Assembly: GCA_902779075.1 (NCBI GenBank)
Contig: CACZAK010000071.1
Location: 1-40,540 of the forward strand
Origin: an uncultured bacterium
Lineage (GTDB): Bacteria; Verrucomicrobiota; Kiritimatiellia; RFP12; UBA1067
DNA: 40,540 nucleotides
Reading direction: 5' to 3'
Shown: in pieces, positions 1 to 7,960 of the stretch
Numbering within the stretch: the first letter of the stretch is position 1
Layout of the letters: every line of letters starts with the position of its first letter
Translations under genes and position numbers: made by a program
Notes under the pieces: generated by a model
What the model saw: only the letters and a program-made list of their open reading frames with translations
The model's database searches: none
Told to the model about the DNA's origin: nothing

Positions 1-64
1 GCGCCCGCGAAACGCAGACTAAGGGACCCGGAGTGAAGCCTCCGCCACGGCCGCGGCTATGGCC

Positions 65-1150
65 TCACGGGGGGCTCGTAAAAAATCGGGGTAAGCGTGC
101 TAAGAACGTTCTGATGTTCAAGGCGAGGCGGGCGAGACGGAATCGCCATGTTCGATCGCTGTGACGACGCCGCCATTCCGTCACGTAATGGAACGGGCAC
201 CTGCTGATCACGATGGACTTTTCCATTTCGTCGTAAAACGCAGGCGAGGCGTTCTTGAGCCACATGTCAAATCCCAGGAGGTCGAACTTCGCGCGGGCAC
301 CCGAGTATCCAAAGAGGACCATCGTGTAGATCAGCTGCATCAAGGCCACGATGCGCTTCCGGGCGTACCTGCGTCCGTCCTCCGACCCTGTCGCCGCGCA
401 GGCGTCAAAATCCCGGACAAGCCGTTTGGCGATCTGCTCCAACATGGTGATGTTGCCGACAAATCGGTCCCGCTCCATTGATTGGCCGTTCCGCCCAATA
501 AGATAGTGCGTCAGCACGCCGGGACGATAAGTAACGGTCGCCACTTGCGACATGGGCAGCGAATGCCACTCGGCATCAGTGTACAAGATGCCCTCTGACT
601 GCCGGTAAGACATCTTGTCCAGTATCTCCCTTCGATAGGCGATGCCATGGATGTCCAGCATCTCGTTGCTGTCGACCAGAATCCCCGTTGCAAACACGCC
701 GTCCGAAGGCAAGCCGTACCGGATGACCTTGGACACCTCGCCGGAAACTCCGACTTCGTCATAGTCATTCACGACAAGGTCCGCTGTCACGTGTAAAGAG
801 ATGAGGAATCGCAGGTACTGGGCGACTTCGCTCGCCTCAAAGTAATCATCTGCATCCAGTATTCGAATATAGCGCCCCGTGGCAAGGCGCAACGCCGCGT
901 TGACGCAGCTCCCGTACCCCCCGTTTGCCTTGTCGATAACCTTGACCGCTTCCGGAAATCGTTCCTCGAATTTATGCGCCAGCTCACTTGTTCGGTCAGC
1001 GCTCCCGTCATTCACCACAATGACTTCAAGCGCGTCCGCCAGCGCCACATCCTCTTTCCGGAGCTGATCGATCCCAAAGCTTTCCAGGCATTTGGGCAGA
1101 AACAACTCCATGTTGTAGGAGGGGATTATGACTGTCAGCTCTTTGTCCAT
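65..1150 (-). CDS. Family 2 glycosyltransferase
   Basis: The 361-residue product transfers a sugar from an activated donor to a glycan acceptor, probably at the inner face of the membrane during surface polysaccharide synthesis. The GT-A fold is visible: the strand TVIIPSYN opens the protein, VIVVNDGSADRT follows near residue 50, and the metal-binding DADDYF lies near residue 100. The C-terminal part is basic and may sit on the membrane. I use the ATG at 1150 because the GT2 fold begins there. An in-frame GTG at 1168 would add six residues but its purine-rich GAGGA touches the start codon. A tiny open frame (1156..1200) stops 5 bases before the ATG and could couple translation. Donor and acceptor cannot be told. 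The gene follows the methyltransferase gene on the same strand. Confidence 0.85.
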   Translation of the reverse strand: MDKELTVIIPSYNMELFLPKCLESFGIDQLRKEDVALADALEVIVVNDGSADRTSELAHKFEERFPEAVKVIDKANGGYGSCVNAALRLATGRYIRILDADDYFEASEVAQYLRFLISLHVTADLVVNDYDEVGVSGEVSKVIRYGLPSDGVFATGILVDSNEMLDIHGIAYRREILDKMSYRQSEGILYTDAEWHSLPMSQVATVTYRPGVLTHYLIGRNGQSMERDRFVGNITMLEQIAKRLVRDFDACAATGSEDGRRYARKRIVALMQLIYTMVLFGYSGARAKFDLLGFDMWLKNASPAFYDEMEKSIVISRCPFHYVTEWRRRHSDRTWRFRLARLALNIRTFLARLPRFFTSPP

Positions 1151-1155
1151 CAGGA

Positions 1156-1200
1156 TTATCTCACACACTCCTCGAATGGAGTCGTGATCACTGTCTTCAT
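1156..1200 (-). CDS. Possible 14-residue leader peptide ahead of the glycosyltransferase
   Basis: ATG at 1200 opens MKTVITTPFEECVR and the frame stops with TAA at 1156-1158, five bases before the glycosyltransferase ATG. It has a weak AAGGA about 13 bases upstream. It contains the only GAGGAG in the area, so ribosomes finishing it could re-initiate on the larger gene. It may equally be chance. Confidence 0.2.
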   Translation of the reverse strand: MKTVITTPFEECVR

Positions 1201-1225
1201 CGCGGTTCGACTTCCTTGAGTTGAA

Positions 1226-2416
1226 TTAGATACGGCGGAGGATGAGCCCTTTCAAGTAGAGGCCCTCGGGGAAAGTAAGCGCCACAGGATGGTCCGCACC
1301 TTGGCGCGTGCGGGCGAGTATCTGGAAGTCGCGCTTCGCGTCGAATGCCGCCTCGGCGCAGATCTTGTCGAACAGCTCCGACGTGACCGCGCCGGAACAT
1401 GAGAACGTGGCGAGCACGCCGCCCGGACGCAGCAGCTTCATCGCAAGGAGGTTGATGTCCTTGTAGCCGCGCGTCGCGCGCATGAGGCCAGCCTTCGTAT
1501 CGGCGAACTTCGGTGGGTCGAGCACTATGAGATCGAACGAACGTCCCTGATCGCGGTAGAGGCGCAGCTGTTTGAAGACGTCCGCTTCCACGAAATCGCA
1601 TTTCGTGCCGCAGAAATGAATACGTTCCGTGTTCTTACGTGCGAGCGCAAGCGCGTCCGCGCTCGCGTCAACGTGCGTGACGGACGCCGCGCCGCACGCG
1701 CACGCCATCAAGCCGAATCCGCCCGTGTAGGAGAAGCAATTCAACATCTCCGCCGTGGGTGCGTAAGCTGCAACTGCCGCGCGGGCGTCGCGCTGGTCTA
1801 GGTAGAAACCGGTCTTGTGTCCCTTGCGCACATCGACGAGGAAGAATACGGGACCTTCCTTCACCTCCACGAGCTCCGGCGGCTCCGCGCCGGCGAGGAG
1901 CCCCGTGACTGGCTCAAGCCCCTCGCGCGCGCGGACGTCCACGTCGCTGCGGTTGTACACGCACGTACAGTCCGGCACGTATTTCATGAGCGCGGCGACG
2001 ATTACGTCCTTCCAGCGCTCCGCGCCCGCCGTGGCGAGCTGCACCACGACCGTGCCGGCGTAGTAGTCGGCCACCACGCCGGGCAGGCCGTCCGACTCCG
2101 CGTTCACAAGACGGAACGCGTTCGTGGCGCCGTCCACCCAGAACGCGGCGCGGCGCGCCACGGACGCGGCCACGAGCCCCTCTACGTAAGCGGCGTCCGG
2201 CTCGCGCGCGGGGTCGAACGAGAGCATACGCACGCGGATCTGCGACGCGGGCGACCAGCTGCCCCAGCCGAGGCGCTCGCCGCGCGCGCTTTCCACGCAC
2301 ACTGTCTCGCCAGGCGCGGGGTCGCCCTCAACGGCGCGCACCGCGCCGGAGAACACCCAGGGGTGGTGGTGTACGACAGAGTAGTCGCGCTTGGGGTTGA
2401 GGACGACCTTTTTCAT
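1226..2416 (-). CDS. rlmI: 23S rRNA m5C methyltransferase, RlmI family
   Basis: The 396-residue protein is a SAM-dependent methyltransferase of the RlmI/YccW family, which methylates C1962 of 23S rRNA in E. coli. An N-terminal PUA RNA-binding domain (about residues 1-75) is followed by the segment DVRKGHKTGFYLDQR (195-209), the SAM-binding motif CFSYTGGFG (227-235), LDPPKFA (299-305) and TFSCSG (337-342), with C340 as the likely catalytic cysteine. Length is normal for the family. The start follows the SPFH gene stop by only 4 bases, so the two are very likely co-transcribed. Substrate position is inferred from the family; the fold is certain. Confidence 0.93.
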   Translation of the reverse strand: MKKVVLNPKRDYSVVHHHPWVFSGAVRAVEGDPAPGETVCVESARGERLGWGSWSPASQIRVRMLSFDPAREPDAAYVEGLVAASVARRAAFWVDGATNAFRLVNAESDGLPGVVADYYAGTVVVQLATAGAERWKDVIVAALMKYVPDCTCVYNRSDVDVRAREGLEPVTGLLAGAEPPELVEVKEGPVFFLVDVRKGHKTGFYLDQRDARAAVAAYAPTAEMLNCFSYTGGFGLMACACGAASVTHVDASADALALARKNTERIHFCGTKCDFVEADVFKQLRLYRDQGRSFDLIVLDPPKFADTKAGLMRATRGYKDINLLAMKLLRPGGVLATFSCSGAVTSELFDKICAEAAFDAKRDFQILARTRQGADHPVALTFPEGLYLKGLILRRI

Positions 2417-2420
2417 CGTC

Positions 2421-3341
2421 TCAGGCTTCCACCTTCTTGACGATCGACGTGCAGGCCTTGATCACGCCCGCGACGTTCGCGAGGTCGGACGGGATGATCA
2501 TCGTGTTGTTCGTCTTCGCGAGGTTGCCGAACTGCTGGAGGTACTGCTGCGCGAGCTGCATGTTGACGGACTCCACGCCGCCCTTTCCGCTGAGCGCCTC
2601 CGCGACCTTGCGGATGCCCTCCGCCTGCGCCTCGGCAACTAGGAGGATTTCCTTCGCCTTACCTTCTGCCTCGTTGATCTTACGGGCGCGCTCGCCCTCG
2701 GAGAGCGCAATCGCCTCCTGGCGCTCGCCCTCGGCGCGGTTGATCTTCGACTGGCGCTCGCCCTCAGACTCCGCGATCATTGCGCGCTTCTCGCGCTCTG
2801 CGCGCATCTGCTTTTCCATCGCGTCGCGAATGGTCTGGGGAGGCGTGATGTTCTTGATCTCGTAGCGCGTCACCTTGATGCCCCACGGGTCGCTCGCCTT
2901 GTCCACTGCCGATACGATCGCCGCGTTGATCGCGGTGCGCTCCTCGAAGGAACGGTCGAGGTCGAGCTTGCCCATCTCGGAACGCATCGTTGTCTGTGCG
3001 AGCTGCGTGGTGGCGAACAGGTAGTTGCCGATGCCGTATGACGCCTTCGCGGGATCCATCACCTGCATGTAGAGGATGCCGTCAACGGACACGGCGATGT
3101 TGTCCTTGGTGATGCATTCCTGCGGCGGCACGTCGATCGCCTGCTCCTTGAGCGTGTGGCGGTAGGCAATGCGGTCGATGAACGGCACGAGGATGTGGAA
3201 TCCGGCCTCGAGCGTGCAGCGGTATTTGCCGAGGCGCTCTACGATGTACGCCGTCTTCTGCGGCACGATTATGGCGGTTTTCAGTATCGTGATAAGCACG
3301 ATGACCGCGAAAATCGCGAAGAATATGAGTGGTCCTTGCAT
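2421..3341 (-). CDS. SPFH-domain protein (stomatin/paraslipin, QmcA-like)
   Basis: This 306-residue protein has one N-terminal membrane helix (about residues 4-24), then an SPFH band-7 domain beginning AYIVERLGKYRCTLEAG, then a long charged helix (about 180-235) rich in E, R, K and A that should form a coiled coil and drive oligomerisation. The family forms large membrane rings or microdomains and often escorts membrane proteases such as FtsH or NfeD. No NfeD partner is adjacent, so it resembles the stand-alone QmcA/SLP-2 type. AAAGGAA lies about 8 bases before the ATG. An array of AGTGTAA heptamers sits in the leader, between this gene and the upstream oxidoreductase. Confidence 0.9.
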   Translation of the reverse strand: MQGPLIFFAIFAVIVLITILKTAIIVPQKTAYIVERLGKYRCTLEAGFHILVPFIDRIAYRHTLKEQAIDVPPQECITKDNIAVSVDGILYMQVMDPAKASYGIGNYLFATTQLAQTTMRSEMGKLDLDRSFEERTAINAAIVSAVDKASDPWGIKVTRYEIKNITPPQTIRDAMEKQMRAEREKRAMIAESEGERQSKINRAEGERQEAIALSEGERARKINEAEGKAKEILLVAEAQAEGIRKVAEALSGKGGVESVNMQLAQQYLQQFGNLAKTNNTMIIPSDLANVAGVIKACTSIVKKVEA

Positions 3342-3362
3342 GGTTTGTTTCCTTTCTTTTGG

Positions 3363-3404
3363 TTTAACTATTCACTTTACACTTTTCACTTTACACTTTA
3401 CACT
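3363..3404 (-). repeat. Tandem 7-bp repeat array (AGTGTAA)6, flush with a stop codon
   Basis: Read on the minus strand, six successive heptamers follow each other with no gap: AGTGTAA, AGTGTAA, AGTGAAA, AGTGTAA, AGTGAAT, AGTTAAA. The first begins at the base right after the TAG of the oxidoreductase gene (3405-3407). The array ends 21 bases before the ATG of the SPFH gene. A sister array lies at 13721..13748. Because 7 is not a multiple of 3, successive TAA triplets fall in different frames, so the array closes all three forward frames. Confidence 0.9.
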
Positions 3405-4787
3405 CTACTTCCGGCTCGCCTTCCACGCCTCCGCGAGCGTGTAGTACTTCACGAGCATGTTCGGAAGGTAGTCGGCGGGCTGTTCGCCCTTCTTCATCCA
3501 GCCAAGGTACATGTTCATGACCTGGCTAAAGTGCGCCTCGTGGCCGATCTCGTACTTCTGCGGAACTACCATCCGCCAGCCGTCAGCCGTTTCCTCGAAG
3601 GACACGCCGGGATACGTCTTGTTGAACTCCGCAACGGCGGCGGCAAGAGCCTTCGCAAGCGCGGCCTTGTCCTGGCCCGCGCGCGGCTTCACGTAGACGC
3701 GCGGCTTGTAGCCCTCCTCCGGCCCCTGCCGGATGATGATTTCGCTCTTCGTCCCGCGCATGAGCGAGTAGTGCGTGTCGCCCGTGCCCTTCGGCGGCAT
3801 GAAGTGCCACTCCACGCTCACCTTCGCGTTCACGCCGCGCAGCTGGTATGTGAACTCGCCATTCGCCTTGCACTGGAGAACGTTGTCCTTGTCCACATCC
3901 TTCTTAAGGAAATCGGGCCATTTGTCGAGGCCGGTGGAGGTCTTGTAGTCCGCCGCCGTGATGGGCGTGGGCCACGTGCGCGCCTTTATCATCTTCACGT
4001 CATCGTACTTCAGCGTCTCGCCGGGGAACGTCTCCCACTGCACGAGGTCGGTGAGGTGCGTCGTCACGTCCACGATCGCCTCGCCCTGCTGGTCGGTGTC
4101 GTAGTACCAGCCTGGACGCTGCAGCGGCTTGCCGTTCACAAGCTTGCAGAAGTGGTGTACGCTCACCTTCGTCACGGCGGGGTCGTCGGGCGTGCCCTTC
4201 TCCTGCTCGCCGTAGAGCTCTTTCGCCGCCACGAGCGCGCGCTGGAGGATCGTCGTGATCTCGTTGCGCTCGGTCATGATGTCCGCGAAGTAGAGGCCCT
4301 TCTCGTCGGCGATTTTCGCGGCTTCCTTAAGTTTCGCAAAGGCGTCCGGCGTGATGGCCATCGGCTTGTCGGAGAGGACGTTGAACCCGGCCTTGATCGC
4401 CGCAAGGTAGTAGTCGGCCTTCTTGTTGTTCTTGCCGGCAAGCACCACCACCTTGGAGCCGGGATCGCCCACGGCGAGCGCCTTTTCAAGGTAGTCGTCG
4501 CCCGTGTACACGATCTCTTTCCACGCTGTGGGATCCTTCTCGCGCGTGTTGAACGCGGTGACGAGCTTCTGGTGCGCCTCCACGTCCGGACCCTTCGGCG
4601 CGAACACGGGCACGTCCTTCGACACGCCCTCGTAGTTCCTGTTCAGCACGAGCGCCGCATGGAAGTGTCCGGGATCGACCTCGACGAACGAGACCTCCTT
4701 CACTGACTTGCGCGCCGACACGGTGCATTTGTCGCAGCAGCAGCCGGCCACCGCCACCACGGCCATCGCCATCATCATTTCTTTCAT
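3405..4787 (-). CDS. Gfo/Idh/MocA-family oxidoreductase, putative lipoprotein
   Basis: The 460-residue product looks like an NAD(P)-dependent sugar or cyclitol oxidoreductase exported as a lipoprotein. The N-terminus is methionine-rich and hydrophobic and ends in a lipobox (VAVAG before C16). It then has an unusual cysteine run (C16, C17, C18, C21). The nucleotide-binding half is recognisable around VVVLAGKNNKKADY and NVLSDKPMAIT, where SDKP replaces the usual EKP but keeps the lysine. The classic GxGxxG near the N-terminus is poorly kept. AAGGA lies 9 bases before the chosen ATG. A TATAAT with a TGG extension lies 29 bases upstream, so it probably starts its own transcript. Substrate is unknown. 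Confidence 0.8.
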   Translation of the reverse strand: MKEMMMAMAVVAVAGCCCDKCTVSARKSVKEVSFVEVDPGHFHAALVLNRNYEGVSKDVPVFAPKGPDVEAHQKLVTAFNTREKDPTAWKEIVYTGDDYLEKALAVGDPGSKVVVLAGKNNKKADYYLAAIKAGFNVLSDKPMAITPDAFAKLKEAAKIADEKGLYFADIMTERNEITTILQRALVAAKELYGEQEKGTPDDPAVTKVSVHHFCKLVNGKPLQRPGWYYDTDQQGEAIVDVTTHLTDLVQWETFPGETLKYDDVKMIKARTWPTPITAADYKTSTGLDKWPDFLKKDVDKDNVLQCKANGEFTYQLRGVNAKVSVEWHFMPPKGTGDTHYSLMRGTKSEIIIRQGPEEGYKPRVYVKPRAGQDKAALAKALAAAVAEFNKTYPGVSFEETADGWRMVVPQKYEIGHEAHFSQVMNMYLGWMKKGEQPADYLPNMLVKYYTLAEAWKASRK

Positions 4788-4815
4788 CTTGCTCTTTCCT
4801 TTCCGTTGCCCCTTT

Positions 4816-4824
4816 ATTATACCA
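4816..4824 (-). promoter_or_regulatory. Extended -10 promoter overlapping the upstream stop codon
   Basis: Minus-strand TGGTATAAT matches the extended -10 consensus. Its TAA is the stop codon of the flavoprotein gene (4817-4819). No convincing -35 is seen. It would drive the lipoprotein oxidoreductase, with its start at 4787. Confidence 0.55.
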
Positions 4825-5917
4825 TAAATGTGTCCGATCGGCCGGCCGGTTCGCTGCGCTGCACGCAGTTCCTCACGGCAAGGTTGGCCGTTGCAAAGGC
4901 GATGGTGATGTTGTAGCCGCCCGTAGGTCCGTCGACGTCAAGCACCTCGCCCGCGAAATACAGCCCCGGCACTATGCGCGATTCCATCGTCTCGGGGTTG
5001 ACCTCCGCGAGCGAAACGCCGCCCATCGTCACGATAGCCTCCTTGAGCGGACGCATTGTCGGACGCTTCACCGTCCAGTTCCCCTCCGGCGTCTCAATTC
5101 TCAAGTCGAACGCCTCAATGCCTTGCCGCACGGCATGGCGCGTGCAGTTGTATACCGCCGCCCCCGAAACGCCCCATTGCTCGATTTCGACCTCGCCACG
5201 AGCCCGGAAAACCTCACGCCCATCGACGACCAACGCGGCGGAAGCACCGTTCTCAAAACGCGCCCCGGCCATGGCGCGGACAGCGCGGTCATCCGTTTCA
5301 CATCCCACCAGTCCTGCACGGAGCGGCTCCACCCGGTGTCCCATCCGCCGCGCGAATTCCTGTCCGTCCCCGACGGACCCCGTCTTGGGGAACGACGCGC
5401 CGCCAGTCGCAACGAGGACATTCCTCGCCCACAGCGTGAAATGGCGTGTCGCCAGGATGAATCCATTCTTCACCGGCTGAACACCCGTTACCGGACAGTT
5501 GGTGAGTAGCGGCACGGTGGAGTCCCTCAGCTGGTCGCCAAACACGTGTACCACGTCGGCGGCCTTTCCGCTCGCGGGGAAGAGTCGTCCGTCGGGCATG
5601 CGCCTGATGCCTAGTCCGCGCGCCTTGAAACCACCGGCGATCATGGACGGCGGACACGACCTGATCGCCGGTCCTACGAACGACGCGACAGGTTCCCCGA
5701 TGTCCGCGAGCATCCTCTCCACCGGGATGTCCTTCGTGAAGTTGCAGCGCCCGTTCGCGGTCATCAGCAGCTTCGACCCCACGCGCGCCTTGCGTTCCAA
5801 CACCAGACATCCGAGTCCGCGCGAGGACGCTATCGCCGCCGCGAACAGTCCCGCCGCACCTCCCCCTATTATCGCAAGCGGCACTGGCCGATGCGTCAAC
5901 GCCTTTGCATACTTCAT
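4817..5917 (-). CDS. HI0933/YhiN-family FAD-dependent oxidoreductase
   Basis: This 366-residue flavoprotein belongs to the HI0933 (BaiN/YhiN) group, whose members bind FAD and reduce poorly defined substrates. The dinucleotide motif IIGGGAAGLFAA starts near residue 16, the family signature ANGRCNFTK is at 54-62, and a second flavin-contact region GLYFAGEVLDVDGPTGGYN lies near the C-terminus. It is somewhat shorter than the usual 390-420 residues, with the deficit in the middle. Its ATG overlaps the stop of the TIGR02757 gene by 4 bases (ATGA), which signals translational coupling. The real substrate is not known. Confidence 0.88.
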   Translation of the reverse strand: MKYAKALTHRPVPLAIIGGGAAGLFAAAIASSRGLGCLVLERKARVGSKLLMTANGRCNFTKDIPVERMLADIGEPVASFVGPAIRSCPPSMIAGGFKARGLGIRRMPDGRLFPASGKAADVVHVFGDQLRDSTVPLLTNCPVTGVQPVKNGFILATRHFTLWARNVLVATGGASFPKTGSVGDGQEFARRMGHRVEPLRAGLVGCETDDRAVRAMAGARFENGASAALVVDGREVFRARGEVEIEQWGVSGAAVYNCTRHAVRQGIEAFDLRIETPEGNWTVKRPTMRPLKEAIVTMGGVSLAEVNPETMESRIVPGLYFAGEVLDVDGPTGGYNITIAFATANLAVRNCVQRSEPAGRSDTFMV

Positions 5918-6663
5918 TTTTCGCCTCCATCCCGTCCGAGACCGAAGAGCGCGAAGTCACCCCTCAGCGGATCGTCGGGGAAGACCTCGGCCATCGCAGC
6001 GGTCAGCTTGCGGGCCGTAGACATCGAGGCCGATTCCTTCGAGAGGAGTCCGAGCTTCCGCGCCTGGGCGAGCACATGCGTGTCAAGAGGCATCACCAGC
6101 GTCCGCCTGTCGATGAAGTCCGCCCACAGGCCGATGTCTACAGACGGCCCGCGCCGGACCATCCAGCGCAGGAACATGCACAGGCGCTTGCAGGCGGACG
6201 TCGCGTCCGCAGGCACGAGGCACCCCGCGCCCGTGCCCGCGAACGCCGCGCATATTGCCTTCACCGCGCCCAGCCCCGTGCCGTCGCCCGCCGCCCTGAC
6301 GTATTCGCCCAACGTCCCGTTGTCGCGCATGATCCTACTGTACGCGCTGAGCATGGCATACAGGTTGGCGTACGTCGCAAAGCGGTAGAAACGTTTGCCC
6401 GCGTCATCCGGAATCGTCCGCGCGAACTCGCCGCTGCGGATCCATCCGTCCATGTCGCCGCGAGCAAAAGCCACAAGCTGCTCGATCTTCGGCTTGAACT
6501 GCGTGATCGCACCGAAGCTCAGGCATGACGCGACGAATGCCGTCGCCTCCCTGTTGCCGTCGCCGTCCGCCGCCAGCATGACTTCCGACGGGTCGGGGCT
6601 GGGGAATGTCCGCTCGTATTTGTCGGCATACAGCCGCAGCAACTCTTTCGTGTGTGTGGTCAT
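5914..6663 (-). CDS. TIGR02757 (DUF2400) family protein
   Basis: The 249-residue protein matches the TIGR02757 family, often found in Bacteroidota and PVC bacteria and of unknown biochemical role. Recognisable family segments are the opening LLRLYADKYE, the central FLRWMVRR-GPSVDIGLW stretch and the PLDTHVLAQARKLGL motif, whose helix pattern recalls helix-hairpin-helix DNA glycosylases. I do not see a catalytic Lys/Asp pair with certainty. It is the first gene of a two-gene unit with the HI0933 flavoprotein and has its own extended -10 element 29 bases upstream. Confidence 0.85.
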   Translation of the reverse strand: MTTHTKELLRLYADKYERTFPSPDPSEVMLAADGDGNREATAFVASCLSFGAITQFKPKIEQLVAFARGDMDGWIRSGEFARTIPDDAGKRFYRFATYANLYAMLSAYSRIMRDNGTLGEYVRAAGDGTGLGAVKAICAAFAGTGAGCLVPADATSACKRLCMFLRWMVRRGPSVDIGLWADFIDRRTLVMPLDTHVLAQARKLGLLSKESASMSTARKLTAAMAEVFPDDPLRGDFALFGLGRDGGEK

Positions 6664-6692
6664 TTCAAGACTGCCTTTTTTCCTATGGGCGG

Positions 6693-6701
6693 ATTATACC
6701 A
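6693..6701 (-). promoter_or_regulatory. Extended -10 promoter (TGGTATAAT) for the TIGR02757 gene
   Basis: On the minus strand TGG precedes a perfect TATAAT 29 bases before the ATG at 6663. No good -35 is visible, which is tolerated with a TGn extension. It is divergent from the plus-strand promoter at 6710..6738. Confidence 0.55.
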
Positions 6702-6709
6702 CAAGAGAC

Positions 6710-6738
6710 TTGACTTGTGCGCGATTTTTCGCTATCAT
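6710..6738 (+). promoter_or_regulatory. Sigma70-type promoter, TTGACT-17-TATCAT
   Basis: TTGACT (6710-6715) and TATCAT (6733-6738) are separated by 17 bases, upstream of the plus-strand oxidoreductase gene. A GGAGGA ribosome binding site follows at 6778-6783, 11 bases before its ATG. Confidence 0.6.
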
Positions 6739-6794
6739 TTGCTCATCTTGTTCATTTCCGTCTTTAGCGGAATTAACGGAGGAAGAGAAGAAAT

Positions 6795-7874
6795 ATGGAG
6801 ACACAGTACGAATCGGAGGTCTTTAGACGGCCTCTCCGCATAGGCATAGCCGGGCTTGGCCGCGCAGGTCTGCTCGAGCATCTGCCCGCACTGCGCCAGC
6901 TACCGGAGCTTTACACGATCGCGGCCGTCTGCGACCTCATGAAGGAACGGCGCGACATCGTTGAGCGCGACTTCCCCAACGTGCGCACATACCGCCGCCT
7001 GGAGGACATGCTGGACGACCCCGATATCGACTTGGTTGACATTGCGCTCCCTACGCTGGATCACGCCAAGACCGCGCTCACCGCGTTGAACCGCAACATT
7101 TGGACCGTAGTTGAGACCCCGCTCGCGCCTTCGCACGATGCCGCGACGATGCTCAAGGCCACGTCTCTCAAGGCACGCGGCAAGCTGCTTCCATACGCGC
7201 CGGGGCTCTTCGCGCCGGACTTCCGCCTTGCGCAGATGGCGCTCGAAGACCCGCGCATCGGCACGGTGTTCGACGTGCGCGTGCGGCGGCAGGACTACAT
7301 CCGCCGCGACGACTGGCAGTGCGTCAAGCGCTGCGGCGGAGGCTGCGCCTGGTACGACGGACCCGACGCCCTCATGCAGGCCGTCGCGCTCATGCGCACT
7401 CAGCCCGCCCAACTGTGGAGCGAACTCAAGCGCATCGCCTCGCTTGGCGATGCCGAGGATTGTCTACACATCGTCCTCAAGTCCCGCATCGAGGTCACCG
7501 CAGACGTCGAGATATGCGGCGCCCACCTCGCGCCGCATGAACCGTCCTTCATGCTGCGCGGTTCACTTGGCTCGTTCACCGTCAACCCCGGCGCCACCGA
7601 GGGCACGCTCCGCGTGATCTCCCCGAGTTTCAAGTTCCCGCGCAGGCGCTCCAGCGTGCGCACGCCGTCGCTCGACGACATGCACGAGAACCTTCCCGTG
7701 GAGGAAATCACGTTGCGTTTGCCTGAGGGTTCCGTTGCGGGTCCGACCGCCTACTGGCGCGCCGTGTACGCCACGATCCGCACGGCCGCGCCCTTCCCGG
7801 TGTCGGTTGACGATGCGGTCGAGGTGATACGTTACCTACAGCTGGCGAAGCAGGCCTCACCTTTTACAAAATAG
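6795..7874 (+). CDS. Gfo/Idh/MocA-fold protein with altered active site
   Basis: The 359-residue product has a clear Rossmann start, IGIAGLGRAG near residue 16, and the overall Gfo/Idh/MocA layout. Two hallmark positions differ. The EKP motif that carries the catalytic lysine reads E107-T108-P109, and the glycine-rich loop that normally provides the catalytic histidine reads GGGCAWYDGPDAL, with no histidine. It may therefore bind NAD(H) without normal dehydrogenase activity, or use other residues. Start choice is firm: GGAGGA lies 11 bases upstream of the ATG and a TTGACT/TATCAT promoter precedes it. It stands apart from the following operon, which has its own promoter. Confidence 0.8.
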   Translation: METQYESEVFRRPLRIGIAGLGRAGLLEHLPALRQLPELYTIAAVCDLMKERRDIVERDFPNVRTYRRLEDMLDDPDIDLVDIALPTLDHAKTALTALNRNIWTVVETPLAPSHDAATMLKATSLKARGKLLPYAPGLFAPDFRLAQMALEDPRIGTVFDVRVRRQDYIRRDDWQCVKRCGGGCAWYDGPDALMQAVALMRTQPAQLWSELKRIASLGDAEDCLHIVLKSRIEVTADVEICGAHLAPHEPSFMLRGSLGSFTVNPGATEGTLRVISPSFKFPRRRSSVRTPSLDDMHENLPVEEITLRLPEGSVAGPTAYWRAVYATIRTAAPFPVSVDDAVEVIRYLQLAKQASPFTK

Positions 7875-7878
7875 GGGC

Positions 7879-7907
7879 TTGATTTCTAAGTCCAGATAAT
7901 GTATTCT
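7879..7907 (+). promoter_or_regulatory. Sigma70-type promoter, TTGATT-17-TATTCT
   Basis: TTGATT (7879-7884) and TATTCT (7902-7907) with a 17-base spacer lie just after the oxidoreductase stop and about 54 bases before the zinc-ribbon start. They would drive the zinc-ribbon, half-glycosyltransferase and nuclease operon. Confidence 0.5.
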
Positions 7908-7960
7908 AATGGCGTTCAAGATTTCAGAATAAAACCAGTCGATCCGAAGTGGAGTCGAAA

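Noticed and set aside
1..64. Possible gene or terminator at the left edge
   Set aside because: Only 64 bases lie between the window edge and the glycosyltransferase stop; no convincing hairpin with a T-run was seen.
3156..4706. Long plus-strand open frame opposite the SPFH and oxidoreductase genes
   Set aside because: Shadow of two well-supported minus-strand genes, with R/H/L-rich composition and no motif.
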